61,474 nucleotides of DNA from an uncultured beta proteobacterium (GTDB lineage: Bacteria > Pseudomonadota > Gammaproteobacteria > Burkholderiales > Nitrosomonadaceae): contig CAADGS010000043.1 in assembly GCA_900696615.1 (NCBI GenBank), forward strand, positions 1 through 61,474, read 5' to 3'. Every line of letters starts with the position of its first letter. The first letter of the stretch is position 1. Of the stretch, positions 38,017-46,686 are shown piece after piece. Under the pieces are notes generated by a model that did no database searches, was not told the DNA's origin, and saw only the letters and a program-made list of their open reading frames with translations. A program made the translations under genes and the position numbers.

Positions 38017-38049
38017 ATGGTATTGCTGCGAGTATTGCGGCAATACCAT
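38017..38049. other. Hairpin between ureC and ureE
   Basis: A 13-base stem (ATGGTATTGCTGC with GCGGCAATACCAT, one T-G wobble) around a 7-base loop, in the gap between the structural and accessory urease genes. No T-run follows on the plus strand. It may stabilise the upstream mRNA or partly attenuate, giving more structural subunits than accessory proteins. Confidence 0.55.
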
Positions 38050-38083
38050 TCAAATAGCCTTGATCATATAAAAAAACAATAAC

Positions 38084-38620
38084 ATGCTTACGCTCAATAC
38101 TAAAGTGGATCAGGCAGAAACGATTTATGCGCAACTCGTTCTGCCCTATGAAATGCGCGAAAACAGCAGATTGAGAACATCCCTGACATCAGGTGAGGAA
38201 GTTGCAATCTTTACTGCGCGCGGCACCGTACTTCGTCACAACGATTTGCTTAAAAGCGATGATGGTCATGTGGTTCAAATCATTGCCGCCAAGGAGCCCA
38301 CGTACAAAGTAACCTGCCATTCACCCCATGATTTATTGCGATGCGCTTTTCATTTAGGCAATCGCCACACACAAACGCAAGTAGGTGAAGGTTTTTTACG
38401 TATCCATCAGGATGCTGTGCTGAAACAAATGCTGGAAGGCCTGGGTGCCACAGTTATTGAAGAAGAAGCGCAATTTGAGCCGGAATCCGGCGCCTATAGC
38501 GGGGGGGGCGGACACCATCATCATCACGGCGACGGTCATTATCATGCGCACGGCCCGTTAGCGCCCATACCTGCCCGGCAACGTATTCACCGTCCGTCAG
38601 ACATCGACACGAAGGAATAG
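38084..38620 (+). CDS. ureE: Urease accessory nickel chaperone UreE
   Basis: Nickel-binding metallochaperone of 178 residues. The N-terminal peptide-binding domain is followed by the ferredoxin-like domain with YKVTCHSPHDLLRCAFHLGNRH (quoted by its key residues His, His and His), which holds the interface histidine. Then comes a His-rich tail, GGGGHHHHHGDGHYHAHG, that can store several nickel ions. The tail is encoded by an eight-G run at 38502-38509 that could be prone to slippage or sequencing error. It supplies nickel to the UreD-UreF-UreG complex. Confidence 0.95.
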   Translation: MLTLNTKVDQAETIYAQLVLPYEMRENSRLRTSLTSGEEVAIFTARGTVLRHNDLLKSDDGHVVQIIAAKEPTYKVTCHSPHDLLRCAFHLGNRHTQTQVGEGFLRIHQDAVLKQMLEGLGATVIEEEAQFEPESGAYSGGGGHHHHHGDGHYHAHGPLAPIPARQRIHRPSDIDTKE

Positions 38621-38623
38621 ACC

Positions 38624-39301
38624 TTGCAATCCGCATTATTACTTCGCTTATTGCAATTAGCCAGTCCATCATTGCCGATCGGCGCGTATACCTATTCTCA
38701 AGGCTTGGAATCAGCCATTGAGCAAGGCAGCGTTAACAATGAAAGTTCAGCAAAAGCATGGATTATCGAATCGTTAAGCATCGTTGCCGATTTTGAAGCG
38801 CCCATCGTGTGGCGCCTGCTCAAGGCATTTTCCGCACGCGATGCTGAAGCCGTGAATTACTGGACAGAATGCTTTATTGCAGCGCGCGACACCGCAGAAT
38901 TCCGCGCCGAGACAATACAAATGGGGTATTCGTTAGCGAAACTCGTCATGGATCTCAAGGTGGCCGATGAATCATTGCGCACGATTCTTGCTAATCAATC
39001 CGAAATACCCTTACCCACCGCTTTTGCCTGTGCGGCAGAAGCATTGGCTGTACCGCATGAAGCGGCATTGCTGGGTATGATGTTCTCGATGATCGAGAAT
39101 CAAGTATTGGTATGCGTCAAATCGGTGCCATTGGGACAAGTTTCAGGACAAAACCTTCTGCTTTCTTTGCATGCCGCCATCGAGCACGCTGCACAACATG
39201 CCCAACAGCTTGACGACGATGAATTATCCAACTGGGCGCCTGGACTATCCTTGCTGTCGATGCAGCATGAAATACAATATAGCAGAGTATATCGATCATA
39301 A
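38624..39301 (+). CDS. ureF: Urease accessory protein UreF
   Basis: Helical accessory protein of 225 residues that gates GTP hydrolysis by UreG within the maturation complex. It starts at TTG 38624, with an AAGGA site 9 bases upstream and 3 bases after the ureE stop. The LASPSLPIGAYTYSQGLESAI opening (first 20 residues of the conserved part), the RDTAEFRAETIQMGYSL helix and the VPLGQVSGQNLLL helix near the end are all family features. Confidence 0.95.
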   Translation: MQSALLLRLLQLASPSLPIGAYTYSQGLESAIEQGSVNNESSAKAWIIESLSIVADFEAPIVWRLLKAFSARDAEAVNYWTECFIAARDTAEFRAETIQMGYSLAKLVMDLKVADESLRTILANQSEIPLPTAFACAAEALAVPHEAALLGMMFSMIENQVLVCVKSVPLGQVSGQNLLLSLHAAIEHAAQHAQQLDDDELSNWAPGLSLLSMQHEIQYSRVYRS

Positions 39302-39319
39302 TTTAGTGGAAATAATAAC

Positions 39320-39955
39320 GTGAACAGACAATCAAACCCTCTTAGAGTCGGTATCGGCGGTCCGGTCGGTTCCGGAAAAACAGCCTTATGCGAAGCATTG
39401 AGCAAAAAAATGCGCGACCATTACGAAATGGCTGTGATTACAAATGATATCTATACCAAGGAAGACATGGAGATCTTGCTGCGCGCCAATGCTCTGCCTC
39501 CGGAGCGCCTGATGGGTGTGGAGACGGGCGGCTGTCCGCATACCGCCATTAGAGAAGATGCTTCCATCAATCTCGAAGCGATTGCGCGCATGACGGCTGA
39601 TTTCCCCAACCTTGACTTGATTTTGATTGAATCGGGTGGCGACAATTTGGCTTCCACTTTCAGCCCTGAGCTCTCCGATCTGACAATTTATGTCATTGAC
39701 GTCGCTGCTGGCGAGAAAATACCCCGTAAAGGCGGCCCCGGCATCACTCGCTCGGCTTTGCTCGTCATCAATAAAACGGATCTGGCTCCCCACGTCGGCG
39801 CAAGCTTGGAAGTCATGGCGCGGGATGCTAAAAAAATGCGCGGAGACCGGCCCTTTGTATTCACCAACTTGCATACCGGAGAAGGCGTCGACCAAGTTGT
39901 CGATTTCATTGTAAAACAAGGGCTACTGGATGAAGTGAAGCAACGGGTTAGTTAA
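39320..39955 (+). CDS. ureG: Urease accessory GTPase UreG
   Basis: SIMIBI-class GTPase of 211 residues that carries nickel from UreE to urease. The P-loop [11 protein letters not shown] is near residues 13-23. The metal-binding CPH motif is in [13 protein letters not shown], and the G3 (LIESGGDN) and guanine-specific NKTDLA motifs are present. It starts at GTG 39320. It ends the urease operon, and the urea transporter follows 114 bases later on the same strand. Confidence 0.98.
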   Translation: MNRQSNPLRVGIGGPVGSGKTALCEALSKKMRDHYEMAVITNDIYTKEDMEILLRANALPPERLMGVETGGCPHTAIREDASINLEAIARMTADFPNLDLILIESGGDNLASTFSPELSDLTIYVIDVAAGEKIPRKGGPGITRSALLVINKTDLAPHVGASLEVMARDAKKMRGDRPFVFTNLHTGEGVDQVVDFIVKQGLLDEVKQRVS

Positions 39956-40069
39956 GAAGCGCTGCGGCACAATTTGAATAATCAGCCTTCATCTCAAAAA
40001 TGCAGCACAATATCTTTAAGTTACTGTAATTGTTATTACTTTTATCACAAACTTTAGGAGCTCGTCACC

Positions 40070-41047
40070 ATGGACTGGTCTTTATCGATTGACAAAGCTA
40101 TACCAAGACCTCTGCGTGTTATCTTCAGAGGCGTAGGACAAGTTTTTTTCTGTTGCAATGCCGTTACCGGCCTTGTTTTCCTAATCGCTTTGTACGTAGG
40201 CGGAATTACTGCGGGCCTGGCCGCTACGGTAGGTGTAATCAGCAGCACGGTAGCGGCCTACTTGCTGGGATTCTCGGAAGATGATATCGATGCGGGTTTA
40301 TATGGTTTCAACGGCACTCTGGTAGGACCCTGTTTATTTCTGTTTTTAGAAAATACACCGCAGTTGTGGTTGTATGTCGTACTCGCTTCGATCTTGTCCA
40401 CTGTCGTCTTAGCGGCATTGATGAGAATTTTGCAACCCTATAACATTCCGGCTTCTACTTCGCCATTTGTGTTGACGTGCTGGATGTTCATGGTCGCCGT
40501 CTATTCTTTCGATGGATTCTCCCGTGGCCCGGTATTGCCCGCACCGGCAATTCCCGCTGACATTGCGGCCGCTTCCGTGGTTACGACAGAGTTTGCAAGC
40601 TTATCGCAAGACGCAATCGAAGCTTGGTATACCGCAATAACTAAAGGCGTCGGTGAAGTCATGTTTGCCGATAGCATCATTGTCGGGATTTTATTTCTTG
40701 TAGGAATCGCCATCACCTCGCTGCGCGGTGCATCGATGGCATTAGCAGGTGCAATCGTCGGGGTAGTCATCCCTGTTTGCCTGGGTGCGGATAAGACGCT
40801 GATCGAAATGGGACTGTATGGATTCAATCCGGTATTGACTATGATGGCGGTTGGCTGGGTGTTTCTGAAACCAACGACTGGCACTGCAATCCTTGCGCTA
40901 CTTGCGGGTATACTGACGGTTATCTGTCAGGCGGGTTTAGCGAATTTTCTCGCGCCGATTGGACTGCCAACACTGACATTTCCTTTTGTTCTGGTCATGT
41001 GGATGTTCCTGTTTGCTGCCAGTAAATCCAAGTACTGGGCAAGTTGA
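40070..41047 (+). CDS. UT-family urea transporter
   Basis: Inner-membrane urea channel of 325 residues in the UT (SLC14-like) family, with about ten membrane helices in two homologous halves. The paired signature segments are visible: GLYGFNGTLVGPCLFLFL in the first half and GLYGFNPVLTMMAVGW in the second, each with the phenylalanine/asparagine that line the urea path. A TAGGAG site precedes the ATG. This is a passive channel, so its place after urease fits metabolic trapping of urea by hydrolysis. A terminator follows. Confidence 0.92.
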   Translation: MDWSLSIDKAIPRPLRVIFRGVGQVFFCCNAVTGLVFLIALYVGGITAGLAATVGVISSTVAAYLLGFSEDDIDAGLYGFNGTLVGPCLFLFLENTPQLWLYVVLASILSTVVLAALMRILQPYNIPASTSPFVLTCWMFMVAVYSFDGFSRGPVLPAPAIPADIAAASVVTTEFASLSQDAIEAWYTAITKGVGEVMFADSIIVGILFLVGIAITSLRGASMALAGAIVGVVIPVCLGADKTLIEMGLYGFNPVLTMMAVGWVFLKPTTGTAILALLAGILTVICQAGLANFLAPIGLPTLTFPFVLVMWMFLFAASKSKYWAS

Positions 41048-41073
41048 CACAAGCAAAAACCCTATTTCAGATT

Positions 41074-41104
41074 AACCCTCGTTTCTTAAAATGGGGGTTT
41101 ATTT
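41074..41104 (+). terminator. Intrinsic terminator of the urease/urea transporter unit
   Basis: An 11-base stem with two G-T pairs (41074-41084 with 41089-41099) closed by the tetraloop CTTA, followed on the plus strand by TATTT. It sits 27 bases after the transporter stop. Confidence 0.6.
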
Positions 41105-41127
41105 CGTGGTTTAACGTTATCCCTCTC

Positions 41128-41168
41128 CTCAAGTCAACGGTTTGCTATGAATATGCAAACCGCTTGAG
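41128..41168. repeat. Inverted repeat in the 3' end of nikR
   Basis: CTCAAG-N4-CGGTTTGC-N9-GCAAACCG-CTTGAG, two adjoining perfect stems of 6 and 8 bases spanning the last codons and stop of nikR. No T-run follows on the minus strand. It may protect the nikR mRNA end. Confidence 0.45.
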
Positions 41169-41596
41169 TGCGTGTGATTGTGGTTGCCCTGCGCCAGCTC
41201 AATCGGCACGATGTGCAATTTGCCATGCCGCACACCATTCGTAGCGATAATTTGGTTGGCGAAACGTCTGACATTTTCAATAATGCCCCTGAGAATTACC
41301 ACTTCTAGGCAATTCTCATGATCCATATGCACATGCATGCTCGACAAGGTTAAATCATGATGGTGATGATGCGCAGAAGTGACCTGGCTGGCCAAATCCC
41401 TTTCATGATGGTTATAAATATAACTCAATGTCGCGATACAATAGCCTTTGTTGTCTTTTTGCATGCGTGCCGTTTCAAGATATTCGCGCACCAGATCCCG
41501 AATTGCTTCTGAGCGATTGTCATAGCCGCGCGCATGGGAAAGTTTGTCGAACTGTTCAAAAAGCTGCTCATCCATCGAAATCGTAAAGCGCTCCAT
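41129..41596 (-). CDS. nikR: Nickel-responsive transcriptional regulator NikR
   Basis: Ribbon-helix-helix repressor of 155 residues. The N-terminal DNA-binding strand-helix-helix starts RFTISMDEQLFEQFDKL, with the RSEAIRDLVREYL helix after it. The C-terminal ACT-type domain has the square-planar nickel ligands: the His cluster at 76-80, His88 and His90 in MHVHMDH, and Cys96. The GVRHGHL-like GVRHGKLHIV segment follows. It lies beside a TonB receptor and urease genes, so it probably tunes nickel import. A candidate operator is at 43829-43856. Confidence 0.93.
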   Translation of the reverse strand: MERFTISMDEQLFEQFDKLSHARGYDNRSEAIRDLVREYLETARMQKDNKGYCIATLSYIYNHHERDLASQVTSAHHHHHDLTLSSMHVHMDHENCLEVVILRGIIENVRRFANQIIATNGVRHGKLHIVPIELAQGNHNHTHSSGLHIHSKPLT

Positions 41597-41683
41597 AAAA
41601 GCTCCTCAGGAATTATCAATAAAGTAAATCGTATCAATCCACCTCGATAAAAATAAAAATGATTACCGATTTATTTTTATCTT

Positions 41684-43762
41684 CTAAAAATTTGCAACCA
41701 AATTAACCCGTAATGAACGGCTCTCAATCGGGTGGAAATGCACATCATTCAAACCGGCGGCAGGCTCGCCCGGGAGCCTTGAAGTATAGTAGTAATCGAT
41801 GGCGTGAGCATGTGTATTAAGCAAATTAAATCCTTGCAGGATCACACGTACGTTATTACCGATTTTATAACCGATCTGTCCATTCAAAGTTACGGTGTGA
41901 TCGGATTGCACGCTGTTATCTTCGATCAATGGGCGTTTGCCGAAATAGCGAAGCTGCATGCTGCCGAATAAAGGGCCGATGTTGTCGACGGAAACTGCCA
42001 GTTTTCCAACTCCTCTGATGGCTCCAGGTATGTGATTGCCACTGGGATCGGCATCATTAAAACGCGCACGGGCCAACGCATAATCGACATCGATCGTTAA
42101 CCAGTCCGTCGGCATATAAAACAGCGAAGCCTCAAATCCTTCCCGCCTGCTCGGGCGGCTTGCTTCGGTTGTTCCGGCATCCCCGACAAACAACAATTCC
42201 GAATCCAAATCCAACCGGAATGCCGCAAAGGAAGCCTGCAAACCGGGAATGATCGCAGTACGAAATCCAACCTCATAACCCGTAGAACGTACCAGAGGAT
42301 GAACCCGATTGATAAACTCCCCCGATTTAGGATCAACGGTAGAAGTCGTTCCGCGAGCATCATTGCTATGAAACCCGCTGCCATAGTTGAAATAAAATTC
42401 CGTTTGCGCCCAAGGACCAAAAATCAGACCCAATTTAGGATTCGTCATGCTGTCGTAGCGATTGCCTGAATTCACACTGAGATTGCTGTTCACATCGAAC
42501 CAATAATAATCCGAACGCACCCCCGCCACGCTGCGAAATTTCTTAAGCCATTGGATGCTGTTCTGATAAAAAATTCCTATACTATTTTGATTAATATGAT
42601 CCTTGCGCGTGATCGACAAAGTCCGACGTGATTGGGTGCTGAGCAATCCATTATCGATCACGTCGTTTTGAAACTGAACACCGACTGTGTTTTCCACCTC
42701 CAGTCCGGCAATATTATTGATCCACATATGGCTGACATTCATCGCCGACTGGAAACGTTTATCACGTTGCGAGAACTGATCTCCGTTGACGGGATCATCA
42801 AGAAAATAGGTAAAATTCGAAAACAACGCAAGATTGCTATGCAGAGTATAGAGATTAAAATCGGTCACTCCAAAGCGGCCGGCGTGCCGCAATGCGGCGG
42901 ATAGACTGAAACGGTGCGACTCCCCTCCGCTACTCGGATCGATTGTCCCAAGTCGGGGAACAAAACCACCGACTACGCCGCGAGCAGGAATCTGATCGGT
43001 GGAATTCCAATTTCCGCCATAGCCCATCGCCGTCACATTGAATTTGGTCGTTCCCGTATCTTGACTGTAGCGCAACACCGCATTGAATTTCTTGAAATCC
43101 TCATGCTTGATCCACGGACCATCTTTAGTAAGTAACTCGACCGCATACAAAACATTGCCTCGCCCCACTTCGTGCGACTTGGTAACCAATCCGCGCATAA
43201 AACCCTGCTCGCCTAAGCCATAACTGGCTATCCCTTTGGGTAGCTTATCAACATAACTCATACTGACCGCCCCAGCCGATGAAAAATCGCCCTGGCTGGC
43301 ATGATAAGGACCTTTCAAATACTGTAAATTCCCCATCAATTCCGGAATGATGAAATTCGTATCCGCCCAACCTTGACCATGACCATGCGAACGCTGGTTG
43401 ACCAGCATGCCATCGACGGTAATGCGCAAATCGGTGCCATGATCGAGGTTGAAACCGCGCAAAAAATATTGATTGGCTTTTCCTTCACCGCTATGTTGCG
43501 TCACAATCAGTCCCGGTACGGTTTCAAGCAACTCTCCCGGACGGTAAACCGTGCGCAAATCAAGCTGATGCTTCAGTACCGTACCTTCCGTAGCAGAATT
43601 CGCACTGCCGATCAATTCCCGCGCGTTGCCGCGCACGATCATTTCCTTCAAAGTCGGAATGCCAGCCGCAATGACCATGCATGGCATTGATGAGAAAAGA
43701 AAAAAAAAGCTGCTTAAGACTTTCAGCACCGCTGCCACAAGCGGCTTCGGTATTATATTCAC
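41684..43762 (-). CDS. TonB-dependent outer-membrane receptor, probably for nickel or another metal
   Basis: Receptor of 692 residues with a signal peptide (hydrophobic to about residue 33). An N-terminal plug has ETVPGLIVTQHSGEGKANQYF and RGFNLDHGTDLRITVDG segments (key residues shown), and a 22-strand barrel ends in SLRVNLVANF with the terminal phenylalanine. The plug contains the His-rich SHGHGQG loop, a possible metal site. It starts at GTG after a GGGGAG site. It is next to nikR and divergent from a metal ABC transporter, so nickel uptake is the best guess. Iron-siderophore or other metal chelates are alternatives. Confidence 0.85.
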   Translation of the reverse strand: MNIIPKPLVAAVLKVLSSFFFLFSSMPCMVIAAGIPTLKEMIVRGNARELIGSANSATEGTVLKHQLDLRTVYRPGELLETVPGLIVTQHSGEGKANQYFLRGFNLDHGTDLRITVDGMLVNQRSHGHGQGWADTNFIIPELMGNLQYLKGPYHASQGDFSSAGAVSMSYVDKLPKGIASYGLGEQGFMRGLVTKSHEVGRGNVLYAVELLTKDGPWIKHEDFKKFNAVLRYSQDTGTTKFNVTAMGYGGNWNSTDQIPARGVVGGFVPRLGTIDPSSGGESHRFSLSAALRHAGRFGVTDFNLYTLHSNLALFSNFTYFLDDPVNGDQFSQRDKRFQSAMNVSHMWINNIAGLEVENTVGVQFQNDVIDNGLLSTQSRRTLSITRKDHINQNSIGIFYQNSIQWLKKFRSVAGVRSDYYWFDVNSNLSVNSGNRYDSMTNPKLGLIFGPWAQTEFYFNYGSGFHSNDARGTTSTVDPKSGEFINRVHPLVRSTGYEVGFRTAIIPGLQASFAAFRLDLDSELLFVGDAGTTEASRPSRREGFEASLFYMPTDWLTIDVDYALARARFNDADPSGNHIPGAIRGVGKLAVSVDNIGPLFGSMQLRYFGKRPLIEDNSVQSDHTVTLNGQIGYKIGNNVRVILQGFNLLNTHAHAIDYYYTSRLPGEPAAGLNDVHFHPIESRSLRVNLVANF

Positions 43763-43790
43763 GTATTATCTCCCCAGAATTACGTGTTTT

Positions 43791-43807
43791 CCTACATCTT
43801 TTGTAGG
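43791..43807 (-). other. Small hairpin in the receptor 5' region
   Basis: A 6-base stem, CCTACA with TGTAGG, around a 5-base loop, 30-45 bases upstream of the TonB receptor start on the minus strand. It may lie in the 5' leader. Function unknown. Confidence 0.3.
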
Positions 43808-43828
43808 ATTCTTATATTAACTTAAAAA

Positions 43829-43856
43829 TGTATGATAAATTATTTTTTTTTCATAC
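43829..43856. promoter_or_regulatory. Candidate NikR operator in the divergent promoter
   Basis: A palindrome TGTATGA-N14-TCATACA between the TonB receptor and the divergent metal ABC operon. E. coli NikR binds GTATGA-N16-TCATAC; the half-sites here match exactly but the spacer is two bases shorter. The left half contains TATGAT, which could serve as a -10 box for the plus-strand operon. Bound NikR would block that promoter and could affect the receptor promoter. nikR itself lies 2.2 kb away. Confidence 0.5.
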
Positions 43857-43884
43857 ACTGTTATTATTTTTCCAAGGAGTTTTT

Positions 43885-44856
43885 ATGAAGCACAGGGCAG
43901 TTAGCCGCATGCGAGATCTATGCTTAGGCGCGTTATTACTTTTTCTTCATACTCAGGCGGTTGCACAAGGTACACAGGAAAGACCCAAAGTCATCACTAC
44001 CGTTTCACCCATTACTAATATTGTGCAAAATATTGGAGGGATTCACGTCCAAGTCACAGGTATCGTTCCGGATGGCACCGACTCTCATACCTTTGAACCG
44101 CTTCCTTCTGATATCAAAACGATACAGGCGGCCGATTTGATTATTGCCAATGGCCTCGATTTGGAATTACCCACGATCAACTTGGCTAAAAAAGTAAAAA
44201 AACCGCAAACCGCCATCCTACAATTAGGAAACAATGTTCTGAAAGAAGAAGATTGGCAGTATGATTTCAGTTTTCCGCGCGAACAAGGACATCCCAATCC
44301 GCATGTATGGCTCAATATCGAATTGGTAATGGGTTACGCAGACATCATCAGAGATAATCTGATTGCGCTAGATCCCCCCAATAAAGCGGCTTATCAGGCC
44401 AATGCGGCAATCTATCGCGACAAATTACAAAAATTGGATCAGGCAATTTTTAAATGTATTGAGACAATTCCGCAAAAAAACCGTAAACTGGTGACCTATC
44501 ATGATTCTTTTGCCTATTTCGCGCCCCGTTACGGCATGACAGTAATCGCAGCCGTGCAACCTTCTAATTTTTCCGAACCGGGCCCCCAGGAAGTCATTCA
44601 TATCATCAAGCAAATCAATCACACCGGCGTGCCGGCAATCTTTGGCTCCGAAGTTTTTCCCAGCAAAGTGATGGCGCAAATTGCGCGCGAAGCCAAAGTC
44701 AAGTTTGTTGATCAGTTGTCCGACGACGAATTGCCGCCCGCCCCCAATAATTCTTTCATAGGCATGATGGCAAGCAATCTGACGATCATGACCGAAGCGC
44801 TTGGAGGCGATGCGGCGTGTATGACAGGTATTGATGCAAGCAATAATGCCTTCTGA
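43885..44856 (+). CDS. Metal ABC transporter substrate-binding protein (ZnuA/PsaA family)
   Basis: Periplasmic cluster-A-I binding protein of 323 residues. I chose ATG 43885 because AAGGAG lies 5 bases before it. A signal peptide is likely cut after AVA near residue 27. Likely metal ligands are His68 (TDSHTFEP), His140 (NPHVWLN), His206 (TYHDSF) and Glu256 (FGSEVFPS). A third histidine in place of glutamate favours zinc-type over manganese-type proteins, but there is no long His-rich loop. The position beside nikR leaves nickel open. The ATPase gene overlaps its end. Confidence 0.88.
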   Translation: MKHRAVSRMRDLCLGALLLFLHTQAVAQGTQERPKVITTVSPITNIVQNIGGIHVQVTGIVPDGTDSHTFEPLPSDIKTIQAADLIIANGLDLELPTINLAKKVKKPQTAILQLGNNVLKEEDWQYDFSFPREQGHPNPHVWLNIELVMGYADIIRDNLIALDPPNKAAYQANAAIYRDKLQKLDQAIFKCIETIPQKNRKLVTYHDSFAYFAPRYGMTVIAAVQPSNFSEPGPQEVIHIIKQINHTGVPAIFGSEVFPSKVMAQIAREAKVKFVDQLSDDELPPAPNNSFIGMMASNLTIMTEALGGDAACMTGIDASNNAF

Positions 44857-45652
44857 TGCGCAATCGCATGCCGCGATCGAATTAACCGGCGTTACGGCGG
44901 GTTATGGCAAACATATCGTTTTCAGCGACCTTTCGTTGGAAATCGCTAGCGGCCAATTTATCGGCATTGTGGGACCCACTGCCTGCGGCAAAACCACATT
45001 ACTGAAAATCATTTTAGGCGTTCATCCAGCGATCACAGGAACCGTGCGCTTACACAATCACTGCACCGGTTCGGTAAAACCCGGCGGGTTGGGTTACGTG
45101 CCGCAGCTCGGAAGCGTTGACTGGACCTTCCCGGTCACGGTTGAAGAAGTCATCATGATGGGATTGTATACCAACGGACGGTATTGGCCCTGGCTCAGTA
45201 AAACGGAAAGAATAAGTATCCATGCAATGGCTGACCGGTTAGGTGTATACGACTGTTTGCATCAACATATCGTTAACATTTCGGGAGGGCAGCGGCAACG
45301 GACTTTTCTAGCGCGCGCATTGATCAATCGCCCTAAATTGCTGATACTGGATGAACCCACCTCCGGAGTCGATATTAAGACCCAGCATGAAGTGCTGCAC
45401 TTACTCGGAGATATCAACCGTGAAGGCATCACCATTTTGTTGACTACGCATGACCTCAACGCAGTGGCTTCCCATTTACCGTGGGTTATTTGCTTTAATC
45501 GCGGCATGATAGCTCAAGGCCGTCCCAACGATATCTTCACCAATCAAATATTGACGCAAACCTATGGCGGCGACATCGTCATCGTTAAACACGAAGGCCA
45601 TCTATTGATCGCCAATAGCACACCGCTGAATTTTATGGATGATACGAAATAA
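44846..45652 (+). CDS. Metal ABC transporter ATP-binding protein
   Basis: ATPase of about 268 residues for the metal importer. Walker A is GPTACGKT near residues 43-50, where most relatives have GPNGAGKS. The Q-loop is in YVPQLGSVDWTFP, the signature is NISGGQRQR, Walker B is LLILDEP and the switch histidine lies in TTHDLN. The VDWTFPVTVEEV segment is typical of manganese/zinc importer ATPases. The start is ATG 44846 or 44834, within the last codons of the binding-protein gene. Its stop TAA shares a base with the permease ATG. Confidence 0.9.
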   Translation: MPSDAQSHAAIELTGVTAGYGKHIVFSDLSLEIASGQFIGIVGPTACGKTTLLKIILGVHPAITGTVRLHNHCTGSVKPGGLGYVPQLGSVDWTFPVTVEEVIMMGLYTNGRYWPWLSKTERISIHAMADRLGVYDCLHQHIVNISGGQRQRTFLARALINRPKLLILDEPTSGVDIKTQHEVLHLLGDINREGITILLTTHDLNAVASHLPWVICFNRGMIAQGRPNDIFTNQILTQTYGGDIVIVKHEGHLLIANSTPLNFMDDTK

Positions 45653-46467
45653 TGGAATTCCTTCTCGAGCCGTTCGCGTATGATTTTTTTATGCGCGGCC
45701 TGCTGGCGGCTGTGATGGTCGGAGCCTTATGCGGTGCCGTTGGGGTATATGTGGTTTTACGCGGCATGAGTTATGTCGGCCACGGTTTATCTCATGCCGC
45801 CATTGGCGGCGCGATTATAGGAATCACTTTTAACCTGGATTTCTATGCAGGCGCACTGACCATGGGCCTGCTTGCCGCATTAGCCATCAATCAGATCACA
45901 AAGAACAGCCACATCAAACTGGATGCCGCCATCGGGATTGTCACCACGGCAATTTTTGCTTTGGGCGTTGCTATTGTCAGTAAGTTACGAAATTTTAAGC
46001 AAAACTTCGAATCTGCGTTGTTTGGCAATATTCTAGGAATTTCCGACCAGGATTTGATGATGATTGCAGGGGTGACTGTCATTACAATGATCACGATGTT
46101 TTTTTGCTATCGCACACTGCTGTTTTCCACATTCGATCATGAAGCCGCGCGTATTTTTGGCGTCAAAACAAATACGGTGGAATTTCTATTTTCACTCTTA
46201 TTGACACTATCGGTGATTGTTTCGCTCAATGTTGTCGGTGTTACCATGGTTGCCGCCACGCTGATAGCACCGGCGATAACGGCAAGAATGTTGACGGATA
46301 GCTTCAGCCGCATGATCGTGCTCGCGATCCTTATAGGTTCGGTAACCGGGATCGTAGGCATGTATTTAAGTTACATTTTCAATGTTGCTTCAGGTACCAC
46401 AATCGTATTATTCAGCACTTTAATATTTAGCGTGTCGCTCATGGCTCACTCACTGCGCCGGCAATAA
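45652..46467 (+). CDS. Metal ABC transporter permease (ZnuB/MntB family)
   Basis: Inner-membrane permease of 271 residues with about eight helices. The MVGALCGAVGVYVVLRGMSYVGHGLSHAA opening (only key residues: conserved R, G, H, H) and the GVTMVAATLIAPAITARML block are family hallmarks. The ATG overlaps the ATPase stop codon (TAATG), a tight coupling. The transporter is complete with the binding protein and ATPase, and the operon ends here; the next gene starts 219 bases later. Confidence 0.92.
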   Translation: MEFLLEPFAYDFFMRGLLAAVMVGALCGAVGVYVVLRGMSYVGHGLSHAAIGGAIIGITFNLDFYAGALTMGLLAALAINQITKNSHIKLDAAIGIVTTAIFALGVAIVSKLRNFKQNFESALFGNILGISDQDLMMIAGVTVITMITMFFCYRTLLFSTFDHEAARIFGVKTNTVEFLFSLLLTLSVIVSLNVVGVTMVAATLIAPAITARMLTDSFSRMIVLAILIGSVTGIVGMYLSYIFNVASGTTIVLFSTLIFSVSLMAHSLRRQ

Positions 46468-46686
46468 CAAAATTCATCGAATAACCGGCACCGTTTTTAT
46501 ATAAACTGCCCGGTTTGCAACGCCATGCGATGAATGCAAATCATCCCTGCGCTATTTTTATTCTGATTCGTGCAAGAATTTATCTAAAAAATTCAATGGT
46601 GATGTCGCTATAACCTTTTAATCTCGAATTGCATCGCATTCGATAGCCCTGACAACCCAATTCGTGCTTAAAGGAGCGTCAAAGAA

